Positions 6,941 through 14,496 are shown, counted from the stretch's first letter. The stretch: DNA of 26,996 bases from Clostridia bacterium (GCA_017504065.1 JAFVRU010000061.1:1-26996), one strand, 5' to 3'. Made by a program: numbers and translations. The notes: a model not told the origin generated them from the sequence alone.

Positions 6941-7960
6941 ATGGCAAACGTAAAAGTTGCAATCAACGGTTTCGGTCGTATCGGCCGTCTTGCATTCAGA
7001 CAGATGTTCGGCGCGGAAGGCTACGAAGTAGTTGCGATCAACGATCTTACCAGCCCTTCGATGCTTGCGCACCTTTTGAAGTATGACTCCGCGCAAGGCA
7101 GATACGCGCTTGCGGATACGGTTTCTGCAGACGACGAAGCAGGCACGATCACCGTGAACGGCAAAACCATCAAGATTTATGCAGAAAAAGACGCAAACAA
7201 CTGCCCTTGGGCTGCGCTTGACGTAGACGTAGTTTTGGAATGCACCGGCTTCTACACGTCGAAAGCAAAATCGGAAGCGCACGTAAAAGCAGGCGCGAAG
7301 AAAGTTGTTATTTCCGCTCCCGCGGGCAACGATCTTCCCACCATCGTTTACAGCGTAAACGAAAAGACGTTGACGAAGAACGACACCATCATTTCCGCGG
7401 CTTCTTGTACGACCAACTGTCTTGCTCCTATGGCAAACACGTTGAACAAGCTCTGCAAGATCAAGAAAGGGTATATGACCACGATCCACGCTTACACGGG
7501 CGACCAAATGGTACTTGACGGACCCCACAGAAAAGGCGACTTCCGTCGTGCGCGTGCTGCGGCTGCGAATATCGTTCCCAACTCCACGGGCGCTGCGAAA
7601 GCAATCGGCTTGGTAATCCCCGAACTCAACGGCGTTTTGGACGGCTGCGCGCAACGTGTTCCCGTTCCCACCGGTTCGCTTACCCAACTCGTAGCGATCT
7701 GCGAAGGCGAAGTTGACGCGGCTACGGTAAACGCAGCAATGAAAGCGGCTGCTTCCGCTTCGTTCGGCTACACCGAAGAAGAACTCGTTTCCACCGACAT
7801 CGTTGGTATCACCTACGGTTCGTTGTTCGACGCAACGCAAACGAAGTGTATGCCTATGGGCGACGGTTCGACGCTTGTTAAGGTCGTTTCTTGGTACGAT
7901 AACGAAAACTCGTACACCAGCCAAATGGTTAGAACGATCAAGTACTTCGCAGAACTTTAA
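6941..7960 (+). CDS. gapA: Glyceraldehyde-3-phosphate dehydrogenase, NAD-dependent type
   Basis: Glycolytic enzyme: glyceraldehyde-3-phosphate + phosphate + NAD to 1,3-bisphosphoglycerate. Seen in 339 residues: nucleotide-binding NGFGRIGR (10-17), D35 at the end of the second beta strand, which favours NAD over NADP, the catalytic signature ASCTTNC with C156, catalytic H183 (TIHAYTGDQ), and the substrate-binding STGAAKA and RVPVPTGS segments. Full length. GGAGG at 6927-6931 precedes the ATG by 9 nt. Codon use is strongly biased, as expected for a highly expressed gene. It is monocistronic, with its own promoter and terminator; no pgk, tpiA or cggR-type regulator adjoins it here, unlike the usual Bacillota gapA operon. 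Confidence 0.98.
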   Translation: MANVKVAINGFGRIGRLAFRQMFGAEGYEVVAINDLTSPSMLAHLLKYDSAQGRYALADTVSADDEAGTITVNGKTIKIYAEKDANNCPWAALDVDVVLECTGFYTSKAKSEAHVKAGAKKVVISAPAGNDLPTIVYSVNEKTLTKNDTIISAASCTTNCLAPMANTLNKLCKIKKGYMTTIHAYTGDQMVLDGPHRKGDFRRARAAAANIVPNSTGAAKAIGLVIPELNGVLDGCAQRVPVPTGSLTQLVAICEGEVDAATVNAAMKAAASASFGYTEEELVSTDIVGITYGSLFDATQTKCMPMGDGSTLVKVVSWYDNENSYTSQMVRTIKYFAEL

Positions 7961-7980
7961 TCGGTCGAAAAAACAAAACG

Positions 7981-8006
7981 AAAACGCGGCGAATACGCCG
8001 CGTTTT
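7981..8006 (+). terminator. Rho-independent terminator of gapA
   Basis: AAAACGCGGCG (7981-7991) pairs with CGCCGCGTTTT (7996-8006) around an AATA loop, followed by further Ts. Flanking ACAAAAC and GTTTTGT can extend the stem imperfectly. Confidence 0.92.
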
Positions 8007-8023
8007 TTGTTTTGTACATTATT

Positions 8024-8292
8024 GGGAAACGAATGAGTAGCACCTTTCCACCCAAGAAAGATAGAAAGACTCAGTCAAGGCATAGCCTTGTCGCTTACGC
8101 TTCCATGGTCGGTATGACAATCTGGGAAACAAACGAGCAACACCCTAGCGCCGGGGAAAGATAGAAAGACTCAGTCAAGACATAGCCTTGTCGCTTACGC
8201 TCCCTTGGTCGGTATGACAATCAGGGAAACAAGCGAGCAACACCCTAGCGACGGGGAGAGATAGAAAGACTCAGTCAAGGCATAGCCTTGTC
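8024..8292. repeat. 100-bp tandem repeat array, 2.7 copies
   Basis: Copies start at 8024, 8124 and 8224, each with GGGAAAC, exactly 100 bp apart. The third is cut off at about 8292, at the stop codon of the AraC gene. Positions 38-100 of the unit are nearly identical between copies, while positions 8-37 vary more. Each unit contains a short inverted repeat (CAAGGC-ATA-GCCTTG; one mismatch in copy 2), GACTCAGTC, and a GGTCGGTATGACAAT end. There is no ORF, no spacer diversity typical of CRISPR and no transposase. It fills nearly the whole 330-bp gap 7961-8290 apart from the gapA terminator. Probably a dispersed intergenic repeat family amplified locally. Confidence 0.85.
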
Positions 8293-9070
8293 AAGGCGTG
8301 GTCTTGCGTTGTTTGGCTCGGTAATACGTTTGTTGGCTCTGAAACCCCGCTTCATACAGCAATTCTAGCGTAGTCCGCCCATCCCCTTGCTTGCGCAGCC
8401 GTTCAAGCTCCGAAAGTCGGAGTTTATTGACGTATTGCGAAATCCCCATTCGCAAAAATCGGTGGAAAACGCGGGAAATATGCGTTTCGGTATACCCGAG
8501 CGCTTTCGCAATATCGCTCCGTTTGACGTTTTCGCGATAATGCTCCTGCACGTACGCGAGAATTTGCCGCGCCAACGCGCCGTCGTCCCGTTCTTTTTTC
8601 TCTGAAAACCGAATATGCTTACAGAGCAGCGAAAGCATAAGATCGATCGCGCAAGTTTTCACGTTCTCGTCGTCTTGGAATTCGGGATTAAGCAAAAACC
8701 GATCGGCAATCGCGATAAGCTCGTCGCAGAGCGCAGGATCGCAGATAAACGGATCGACAATTTTGAAATTTTTTCGCATCGCATTAAAACGGGCAAGATA
8801 GGAATAAGGAATAATCAACAGCAAATCCGACCACCCCCCAGTTTTTTGCTCGGAAAAACTGTGCACGTCATAGCTATCGATCACGGTAACCGTGCCGTCG
8901 CCGATCGTTCGTTCCATACCGTTGACGTTGACGGTGATAGCGCCCTTTTTCAAGACGTGCAACTCCAAATCCAAATGAAAATGCGGGGGGAATACGCGGT
9001 TGTGATTGACGTTGCATTCGAGCAAACTACGAGCTTCCCGATCTTGTTCGTAAAAAATATCCATATCCAT
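8291..9070 (-). CDS. AraC-family transcriptional regulator (cupin plus HTH_18)
   Basis: Seen in 259 residues: an N-terminal cupin-like sensor domain (HFHLDLELHVLKKG segment near 28-42) and a C-terminal double helix-turn-helix from about 165 (ALGYTETHISRVFHRFLRMG, then LYEAGFQSQQTYYR). The effector is unknown. I place the start at the ATG at 9070, 6 nt after a TATAAT box; the upstream TTG extension would put the -10 inside the gene. No Shine-Dalgarno is present, so the mRNA is probably leaderless. The C-terminus is odd: AKQRKTTP replaces the usual FKK-x-x-G-x-TP-x-x-Y-R ending, and the stop codon falls at the edge of the 100-bp repeat array. The last helix may be shortened or altered. Target genes are not evident from context. 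Confidence 0.87.
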   Translation of the reverse strand: MDMDIFYEQDREARSLLECNVNHNRVFPPHFHLDLELHVLKKGAITVNVNGMERTIGDGTVTVIDSYDVHSFSEQKTGGWSDLLLIIPYSYLARFNAMRKNFKIVDPFICDPALCDELIAIADRFLLNPEFQDDENVKTCAIDLMLSLLCKHIRFSEKKERDDGALARQILAYVQEHYRENVKRSDIAKALGYTETHISRVFHRFLRMGISQYVNKLRLSELERLRKQGDGRTTLELLYEAGFQSQQTYYRAKQRKTTP

Positions 9071-9076
9071 ACCCGT

Positions 9077-9105
9077 ATTATAGCACAAAATAAGAATAAA
9101 TCCAA
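9077..9105 (-). promoter_or_regulatory. Sigma-A extended -10 promoter, leaderless type, for the AraC gene
   Basis: Minus-strand TTGGAT (9100-9105), 17-bp spacer ending in TGC, TATAAT (9077-9082), so also an extended -10. Six bases (ACGGGT) separate it from the ATG at 9070. Confidence 0.78.
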
Positions 9106-9139
9106 GAAATTTACGCAGTTTTTGAGAAAAACGTAAAAA

Positions 9140-9165
9140 AGCCCGCCGAGCAAGCTCGGCGGGCT
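9140..9165 (-). terminator. Rho-independent terminator of tmk
   Basis: Perfect 11-bp GC-rich stem (AGCCCGCCGAG, 9140-9150, with 9155-9165) around CAAG, followed on the minus strand by TTTTT. It begins 8 bp after the tmk stop. Confidence 0.93.
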
Positions 9166-9172
9166 ACGCTAC

Positions 9173-9802
9173 CTATAAACAGTTTCTAGATTGCAAAAGC
9201 TCAATCACGTCGTTAAAAATCTCTTGCGGCGTTTGGTTTCCGTCCACGCAAACGAAACGGGTCGGATATTCTTGCGCGAGCGCTTTATAACCCGCGTAGA
9301 CTTTGCGGTGGAATTCCATGCCCGCCTGCTCCAAACGATCGTTTTCGTCTGCGCCCTGTTTGCGTGCGAATGCAGCTTCGGGAGTGAGATCGATGAATAC
9401 CGTTACGTCGGGCAAATAGTTTTCCAAAGCAAACGCGTTGATTTTGGTAACGAATTCTTTCCCCAAACCCCGCGCGTAAGCTTGGTATGCGAGCGACGAA
9501 TCCACGTACCGATCGCAAATCACGAGCTTTCCTGCCTGCAAAGCGGGTTCAACGCGGTCGTGCAAATGTTGCGCGCGCGCGGCGGCATAGAGCAAAGCTT
9601 CGCACTCGTCCGTCATTTCGGAGTTTTTCCCGTTTAGCAAAATTTCGCGAATCGCTTCCGAAATTTTTCCGCCCCCAGGCTCACGGGTGAAAATATGCGG
9701 AATGGAGTTTTCCGTTAAATATTCGCTCAACAAACGGAGTTGCGTGCTTTTTCCGCACCCGTCGCAGCCTTCAAAAGTAATAAATTTTCCGCGCTTTTCC
9801 AT
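9173..9802 (-). CDS. tmk: Thymidylate kinase
   Basis: Phosphorylates dTMP to dTDP for DNA synthesis. Seen in 209 residues: P-loop GCDGCGKST (14-22; most homologues have PDGSGKTT), TREPGG (40-45), the DRYVDSSLAYQ substrate segment near 95-105, and a LID region with RKQGADENDRLEQ. Normal length. The ATG at 9802 follows AAGGACTGAAAGGG, with the Shine-Dalgarno overlapping the 3' end of the upstream decarboxylase gene, so the two are probably translationally coupled. In many Bacillota tmk follows a YaaO-like decarboxylase, as here; the usual downstream yaaQ-yaaR-holB genes are absent and a strong terminator takes their place. Confidence 0.97.
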   Translation of the reverse strand: MEKRGKFITFEGCDGCGKSTQLRLLSEYLTENSIPHIFTREPGGGKISEAIREILLNGKNSEMTDECEALLYAAARAQHLHDRVEPALQAGKLVICDRYVDSSLAYQAYARGLGKEFVTKINAFALENYLPDVTVFIDLTPEAAFARKQGADENDRLEQAGMEFHRKVYAGYKALAQEYPTRFVCVDGNQTPQEIFNDVIELLQSRNCL

Positions 9803-9808
9803 ACCCTT

Positions 9809-11098
9809 TCAGTCCTTAAAAATCAAAATTTTTCCGTCGCGCAACCCGTAAACGTTATCGGCGGTTTCAAGCAAACGGAGTTTTTCTTCCGTAATCCGTT
9901 CCCCGACGCAAAGCAACGGCGTGCAGGGCGGGAACAATCCGCAATTCGCCGCGCAAACTTTTCCCGCGGAGTTGTGTAGTTCGCAAAATTCCGTTTCTTT
10001 GTTTTTTGGAGTTACAATCGCCCGCTTTAATTCGCTCGGTTTTTGTTGTAACGGGAATAATTCGAGCAATTTTCCCAAAAACCGCTGTAAAAAGCGGAAA
10101 TCTTTTTGGCGAGTCGCAGGGGAGAGATAGAACATCACGACGTTCCCATCGCAAAATTCGGGATATACGCCCTTTTTCTCGCAATACGCTTGCGCCGCAA
10201 AAGCGGTTTCTCCGAACACAACGCAAAGCTTTGTCCAATCCCCGCCGAAATAAATTCGGTCGTTTGTACGCGCATATTCCGTAACCGAGTTTTCCAAACG
10301 TATATTACGCGGGTATTTTACCGCGTATTCCACGGAAGCCATGATCGGATAGGACGGGCTTGTCGTGCGGAAGAAATCCACCGCTTGACGGAGCGAGTCC
10401 GCCAAAGTTTCCGTTCTTGCCGAAACCATCGCGCCTTGCGTTAGCGCAGGCAAGCTTTTATGTACGCCGTCCACCCAAAGATCGGCGTATTCCCCCGCAT
10501 ACAACGCGCGGTCAAAATGCAAATGTCCGCCGTGCGCGCCGTCAACGAGCAACAGTTTATTGTTTTCGCGGCAATACGCTGAGATTCCGTTTAAATCCGC
10601 GACGTTGCCGTAATAATCGGGACTCGTCAAAAATATCGCATCCGCTTGTGCGAACAGGTCGGGAAATTCTTCGTTCAACGCATACATGGTAGGGGGGAAC
10701 GGAATTCCGTTCCGTGTTTGTTGTGGATAGACGAGCGGAGCGATTCCCAAAATCGCGCAGGCGTTGAACACGCTTTTATGCGACGCTTCGCATACGGCGA
10801 TCGACGATGCGCCCTGCAGTTTAGCCGCTTTTAAAACGGAATATACGCCTGCAGTACTGCCGTCGGTGAGTAAAAAACTCTTGTTTGCGCCGAGGATTTC
10901 GGCGACGTCGGATTCCGCTTCCGCCAAACAGCCGCGCGGACAGGACAGGTTGTCCGAATAGGAAAGTTCGGTGATATCAAACCCGTTTTTTTTATGCCCG
11001 GGGGTGTGAAAAGAGCGATGCGCGCGTTTTTCTTGCGCGCGCAACATTGCGTATATCTTGCAGCGTTTCCGCGTACGTTTGTCGTGGAAAATCCGCAT
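9809..11098 (-). CDS. Orn/Lys/Arg decarboxylase-like PLP enzyme (YaaO/SpeA type)
   Basis: Fold-type I PLP enzyme of the ornithine/lysine/arginine decarboxylase family; the substrate cannot be told from sequence. Seen in 429 residues: the entry segment FHTPGHKK (30-37), LLTDGSTAG (77-84), DGAHGGH (186-192) with D186 expected to contact the PLP ring nitrogen, and the Schiff-base lysine K214 in DGVHKSLPALTQGA. Shorter than biodegradative decarboxylases, lacking their N-terminal wing domain, as in YaaO. Start is uncertain: the ATG at 11098 has GGAG only one base upstream, and a second ATG at 11047 lies just upstream of an 8-bp hairpin. It is sandwiched between the membrane protein (6-bp gap) and tmk, implying one operon. 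Confidence 0.88.
   Translation of the reverse strand: MRIFHDKRTRKRCKIYAMLRAQEKRAHRSFHTPGHKKNGFDITELSYSDNLSCPRGCLAEAESDVAEILGANKSFLLTDGSTAGVYSVLKAAKLQGASSIAVCEASHKSVFNACAILGIAPLVYPQQTRNGIPFPPTMYALNEEFPDLFAQADAIFLTSPDYYGNVADLNGISAYCRENNKLLLVDGAHGGHLHFDRALYAGEYADLWVDGVHKSLPALTQGAMVSARTETLADSLRQAVDFFRTTSPSYPIMASVEYAVKYPRNIRLENSVTEYARTNDRIYFGGDWTKLCVVFGETAFAAQAYCEKKGVYPEFCDGNVVMFYLSPATRQKDFRFLQRFLGKLLELFPLQQKPSELKRAIVTPKNKETEFCELHNSAGKVCAANCGLFPPCTPLLCVGERITEEKLRLLETADNVYGLRDGKILIFKD
11019..11043 (-). repeat. GC-alternating hairpin inside the 5' part of the decarboxylase gene
   Basis: TGCGCGCG (11019-11026) pairs with CGCGCGCA (11036-11043) around a 9-nt loop. It sits 4 nt inside the possible second start codon (ATG at 11047) and could affect translation from it. 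Confidence 0.4.
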
Positions 11099-11104
11099 AC
11101 TCCG

Positions 11105-12112
11105 TTACTTCTCCGTCGCGGCGATCGCATTCCGAATGATATAGGTGATATAGGGAACGCTTTCATATTCAAAGCCTTTTGCGGTAGCGCGCATGTTAAA
11201 GAACGCGACGTTCATATTTTCCGCCGTTTGAATGGTTTGTTCGTTGCCGTCCGCGTCAACGACTTTAACGGGATAGGAAACGACTTCGGACAATCCGCCT
11301 GCAATCGCCTTGTCGGGACAAATATTGATGGAATAAACGCCGTCGAACAAAACCGTTCCGTCTTCGGGATCGACCATGCTCGTGCGAGTGAACTCCACAA
11401 CCCCCGTTTCTACGTAGCCGTAGAATTCTTCCAAAGCGTTGCGGTAGTTTTTAATACGCGCGATGTCGTCTTGAACGCCTTGACGGATTTGCGAAGCTTT
11501 TTTAAACCGCTTATCCTTTTTAACGCGAGCGCGGAAATCCCGCTCCACAGCGGCTTCGTCCAAGCTTTCCGCGTCTTCCCAACCGTTCGTGAAATATTGG
11601 TCGAGATAAGCTTCCATTGCGTTGAAATAGCCGTATTCCTTTTCAGGGTCGAGATCGAAAACGTAGTACCGCCAATCATTCAGGAATTTTTGAAGGTAGG
11701 TGTACTCGTATTTCGTTTCGCCCGTTTCTTCATCGACGTATTCCGTATCCAAATGCCAAGAATCCGCCACAAAGATCACGTCGCCTTCGTCTACGCCGAG
11801 ATGCGCTTCCATAAGCGTCCGCGCTTCACTCGGGGTTTCCGCAACGTCGTAAACGTCTACTTCCAATACTTCGTAGGAGAAAATCCCGTCTTCGTAAGCC
11901 GTGTAGTAGGAATCGTAGAAATTCGTATACGAGAACGGGCGGTTGCCCACGTAGTTGTAAACGACGAACTGTTGCGACGCGGTGATTTTTGTTGCCGTCA
12001 TCGTAAAAATCAGCATCCAAACCAAAATGACCGCGACGGCAAGGAAAATAATCTTAATCCAATCGTACGAAAGCAATCGGCTTAAACGTTTTTTGGTAAT
12101 TTTTGCATCCAT
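11105..12112 (-). CDS. Membrane-anchored protein of unknown function, 335 aa
   Basis: I do not recognise the family. Seen: a short basic cytosolic N-terminus (about 1-18), one strong hydrophobic segment at about 20-40 with no signal-peptidase-type end, then a long acidic, Tyr/Asp/Glu-rich extracytoplasmic region. That region includes helical Lys/Glu/Arg-rich stretches around 195-245 and a more beta-like C-terminal part (FDGVYSINICPD, KVVDADGNEQTIQ). Signal-anchor topology is therefore likely. The ATG at 12112 has a TAGGAG site 10 nt upstream. It is followed 6 bp later by the decarboxylase and then tmk, so it is probably the first gene of a three-gene operon. No enzyme motif was found. A part of an ABC-type or cell-envelope system is possible, but nothing in the sequence proves it. 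Confidence 0.75.
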   Translation of the reverse strand: MDAKITKKRLSRLLSYDWIKIIFLAVAVILVWMLIFTMTATKITASQQFVVYNYVGNRPFSYTNFYDSYYTAYEDGIFSYEVLEVDVYDVAETPSEARTLMEAHLGVDEGDVIFVADSWHLDTEYVDEETGETKYEYTYLQKFLNDWRYYVFDLDPEKEYGYFNAMEAYLDQYFTNGWEDAESLDEAAVERDFRARVKKDKRFKKASQIRQGVQDDIARIKNYRNALEEFYGYVETGVVEFTRTSMVDPEDGTVLFDGVYSINICPDKAIAGGLSEVVSYPVKVVDADGNEQTIQTAENMNVAFFNMRATAKGFEYESVPYITYIIRNAIAATEK

Positions 12113-12139
12113 AGGCTTTCAAGCTCCTAAACAAAACTG

Positions 12140-12155
12140 CTTGCATAATTGCAAG
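12140..12155. repeat. Short inverted repeat upstream of the membrane-protein gene
   Basis: CTTGCA (12140-12145) and TGCAAG (12150-12155) around TAAT, 28 bp upstream of the ATG at 12112. It could be an operator or a small leader hairpin. No convincing promoter was found in 12113-12260. Confidence 0.3.
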
Positions 12156-12260
12156 AAACGATATTTTTTCGCAATACATGGTCGGGTTTTATTCGTATAA
12201 ACCGTTGCATAAAAGAATAAATATACGACACCGAAGCTGCGAGAAAATTTAGAGAAATAC

Positions 12261-12297
12261 GCGTCGGTAACCCCTGAAAATTGGGCGTTGCCGACGC
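12261..12297 (-). terminator. Terminator hairpin after lysS
   Basis: GCGTCGGTAAC (12261-12271) pairs with GTTGCCGACGC (12287-12297) with one G-T wobble, extended inward by CCC/GGG. It starts 7 bp after the lysS stop. The T-tract after it on the minus strand is interrupted. Confidence 0.7.
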
Positions 12298-12304
12298 GAC
12301 AAAT

Positions 12305-13816
12305 TTATTTTTTCGGTTTCATTGTGGGGAAGAGAATGACGTCGCGAATGGTCGAGCTGTCCGTGAGCAGCATAACGAACCGATCGAGCCCCATGCCCAA
12401 ACCGCCTGTGGGCGGCATACCGTATTCAAGCGCGTTGATGAAGTCTTCGTCCACTTGCGCGTCGTTGTTGCCCTTGGCGCGTTTCGCTTCCACTTGCTTG
12501 ACCATACGTTGTTTTTGGTCGATGGGATCGTTAAGCTCCGAGAACGCGTTGCCGTATTCGTGCCCGCAAATAAAGTATTCGAAACGTTCGGTAAACGCGG
12601 GGTTAGACGGCTTGCGTTTTGCGAGCGGGGAGTTTTCTACGGGGTAATCGTAGATTACGGTGGGTTGGATTAAGTTGTGTTCGACGAACTCGTCAAACAG
12701 TTCGATGAGCACCCAGCCCTTGCTCGCGTTTTCGTGTTCAAGTTCCACGCCGAGCGATTTTGCCGCTGCGCGCGCGTCTTCGTCGGTCGCCCAATCGTTA
12801 TAATCGACGCCCGCGTATTTTTTCACCGCTTCCGCCATGGTCATACGAGTCCATTCGCCCATGTGAATTTCCGTGCCTTGGTAGGTAATGTCGAGCGTTC
12901 CGCAAACGTTTTTCGTTACCGTTTTATAAAGGTCTTCGATCATATCCATCATGTCGAAATAATCGCTGTACGCTTCGTACATTTCGATCGTGGTGAATTC
13001 GGGGTTATGGAACGCGTCCATACCTTCGTTACGGAAGATCCGACCGACTTCGTAAACCTTGTCCATGCCGCCGACGATCAAACGCTTCAAGAACAGCTCC
13101 GTTTCGATACGCATATACATATCGAGATCGAGCGCGTTGTGATGCGTTTTGAACGGACGAGCGTCCGCGCCGATTTCCAACGGCAAAAGGGTGGGAGTGT
13201 CTACTTCCAAATACCCGCGGTTATCTAAATATGCGCGAATTTCCTTTAAGATACGGGAACGGACGCGGAACAAATCGCGTACGTCCTTATTCATGATCAA
13301 ATCGAGATGGCGCAAACGGTATTTCAAATCCTGATTTTGCAGCCCGTTGTATTTTTCAGGCAACGGTAACAGGGATTTGGAGAGCAAAACAAGCTCCTGT
13401 ACGTGTACGGAAACTTCGCCCGTTTGCGTTTTGAATACGAAACCTTTGAACCCGAAAATGTCGCCGATATCGTAGTCCTTTTTATAGGACATATAGTTTT
13501 CTTCGCCGATATCTTGGCGGGTTACGTAAATTTGAATCGAACCGCTACGGTCGGCGATATGCGAAAAGGACGCTTTGCCCATGATCCGACGGGACATCAT
13601 ACGCCCTGCCATGGTAACCGTCTTGCCTTCGAACGCTTCGAAGCTGTCTTTGATATTTTGGGAATCCGCGTCTACGGGGTATTTCACCTGTTCGTAGGGG
13701 TTGTTTCCTTCGGCAACGAGCTTCGCCAATTTCTCGCGGCGGATCTTTGCCTGTTCGATAAGTTGTTCTTCTTCCGATACGGTCGCTTCCGCGTTTACCG
13801 TCTTATTTTCTTGCAT
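12305..13816 (-). CDS. lysS: Lysyl-tRNA synthetase, class II
   Basis: Charges tRNA-Lys. Seen in 503 residues: an N-terminal OB-fold anticodon-binding domain (about 45-155), class II motif 1 around YLEVDTPTLLP, motif 2 around GRIFRNEG and HNPEFTTIEMYEAY, and motif 3 GLGMGLDRFVMLLTD followed by IRDVILFP at the C-terminus. Normal length. The start is taken at the ATG at 13816, preceded by GCGAGG; an in-frame extension to 13870 (18 residues, Arg-rich) runs through the intercistronic hairpin and lacks a ribosome site. It follows greA by 53 bp on the same strand, a common Bacillota pairing, so greA-lysS is likely an operon read from the promoter near 14500. No T-box leader is present. Confidence 0.97.
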   Translation of the reverse strand: MQENKTVNAEATVSEEEQLIEQAKIRREKLAKLVAEGNNPYEQVKYPVDADSQNIKDSFEAFEGKTVTMAGRMMSRRIMGKASFSHIADRSGSIQIYVTRQDIGEENYMSYKKDYDIGDIFGFKGFVFKTQTGEVSVHVQELVLLSKSLLPLPEKYNGLQNQDLKYRLRHLDLIMNKDVRDLFRVRSRILKEIRAYLDNRGYLEVDTPTLLPLEIGADARPFKTHHNALDLDMYMRIETELFLKRLIVGGMDKVYEVGRIFRNEGMDAFHNPEFTTIEMYEAYSDYFDMMDMIEDLYKTVTKNVCGTLDITYQGTEIHMGEWTRMTMAEAVKKYAGVDYNDWATDEDARAAAKSLGVELEHENASKGWVLIELFDEFVEHNLIQPTVIYDYPVENSPLAKRKPSNPAFTERFEYFICGHEYGNAFSELNDPIDQKQRMVKQVEAKRAKGNNDAQVDEDFINALEYGMPPTGGLGMGLDRFVMLLTDSSTIRDVILFPTMKPKK

Positions 13817-13848
13817 CGTAAAACCTCGCAATCGTAATCTGTCAACGT

Positions 13849-13863
13849 GCCGCTTTAAGCGGC
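13849..13863 (-). repeat. Intercistronic hairpin between greA and lysS
   Basis: Perfect inverted repeat GCCGCTT-T-AAGCGGC, realistically a 5-bp GC stem with a 5-nt loop. It lies 7 bp past the greA stop and about 33 bp before the lysS ATG. There is no T-tract, so processing or mRNA stability is more likely than termination. Confidence 0.5.
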
Positions 13864-13869
13864 GAAACA

Positions 13870-14340
13870 TTAGGAAATTTCTAAAATTTTCAGCTTATAA
13901 TCGCCGTCGGGAGCGCTTACTTTGACCACTTCGCCGACTTTGTGTTTCAAAAGCGCCGCGCCGACGGGGGATTCGTTGGAGATCTTGTTTTCCATTGCGT
14001 TCGCTTCCGTCGAGCCCGTGATTTCGTATACGGCTTCTTCTTCGAATTCTTCATCGTAAACGCGCACTTTCGAGCCGATGTGAACAAAGGACGTGTCCGA
14101 GTTTGCTTCGATAATCACGGCGTTTTTGATCTTGTAGTCCAAATCGACGATTTCGCCTTCGTTTGCCGCTTGTTCGTTGCGAGCCGCGTCGTATTCAGCG
14201 TTTTCCGACAAGTCGCCGTGGCTTCTCGCTTCCGCGATCCGTTCCACAATCTCTTGACGTTTTACGGTTTGCAAGTATTTCAATCTTTCTACCGCTTCGT
14301 CATAGCCCTTTTGCGTCATAATAAATTGTTGTTCCGACAT
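13870..14340 (-). CDS. greA: Transcription elongation factor GreA
   Basis: Enters the RNA polymerase secondary channel and triggers cleavage of backtracked transcripts. Seen in 156 residues: an N-terminal antiparallel coiled coil (about 1-75) with the acidic tip GDLSENAEYDAA near 42-53 that delivers the catalytic metal, and a C-terminal FKBP-like domain ending in the typical SPVGAALLKHKVGEVV and YKILEI-like strands. Normal length. The ATG at 14340 follows AAGGAGA. It is read from a full-consensus promoter about 160 bp upstream through a leader with a 14-codon ORF and three hairpins, which suggests attenuation. lysS follows 53 bp downstream. Confidence 0.97.
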   Translation of the reverse strand: MSEQQFIMTQKGYDEAVERLKYLQTVKRQEIVERIAEARSHGDLSENAEYDAARNEQAANEGEIVDLDYKIKNAVIIEANSDTSFVHIGSKVRVYDEEFEEEAVYEITGSTEANAMENKISNESPVGAALLKHKVGEVVKVSAPDGDYKLKILEIS

Positions 14341-14396
14341 AATTTCTCCTTGTTCGCGCCGTTTGTATTTGCGGTCGTTTTCGCGTCAGAACCCGT

Positions 14397-14490
14397 TTTG
14401 CAATGCTTGCAAATACACGAAAAAAACCGTTCGCCGACGGAACGTTAAAAATACAACCGTGGACAAAAGCCACGGCGGTTATCTTTCATT
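14397..14490 (-). promoter_or_regulatory. Structured greA leader RNA with terminator-like hairpins
   Basis: Transcript start is predicted at about 14490. Reading down the minus strand: hairpin 1 CCGTGG/CCACGG (14470-14475 with 14457-14462, 7-nt loop), followed by a T-rich run; hairpin 2, a weak 4-5-bp stem within 14427-14444, followed directly by seven Ts (14420-14426); and hairpin 3, 7 bp, TTTGCAA/TTGCAAA (14397-14413). Two hairpin-plus-T modules before greA suggest premature termination. E. coli greA also has a terminator in its leader that yields small RNAs; similarity of mechanism here is inference. The rest of the gap 14341-14582 holds only the promoter and an A/T-rich inverted repeat (14530-14547). 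Confidence 0.55.
14445..14489 (-). CDS. Possible 14-codon leader ORF before greA
   Basis: ATG at 14489, seven nt after the -10 box; it encodes MKDNRRGFCPRLYF and stops with TAA at 14445-14447. It would be translated from a leaderless or nearly leaderless transcript, and its codons span hairpin 1. Ribosome position could decide whether the hairpin forms. It has no ribosome site and is short enough to be chance. Confidence 0.35.
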   Translation of the reverse strand: MKDNRRGFCPRLYF

Positions 14491-14496
14491 ATGGTT

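Noticed and set aside
8024..8292. CRISPR-like array
   Set aside because: The unit is 100 bp with no short conserved repeats separated by unrelated spacers, and no cas genes are near.
12113..12304. T-box or other tRNA-sensing leader near lysS
   Set aside because: lysS is read from the other side (via greA), and no T-box sequence (TGGNACCGCG) is present in either region.
13817..13870. N-terminal extension of LysRS to an ATG at 13870
   Set aside because: It has no ribosome site, overlaps the greA stop region and a hairpin, and is not typical of LysRS; the ATG at 13816 has GAGG.
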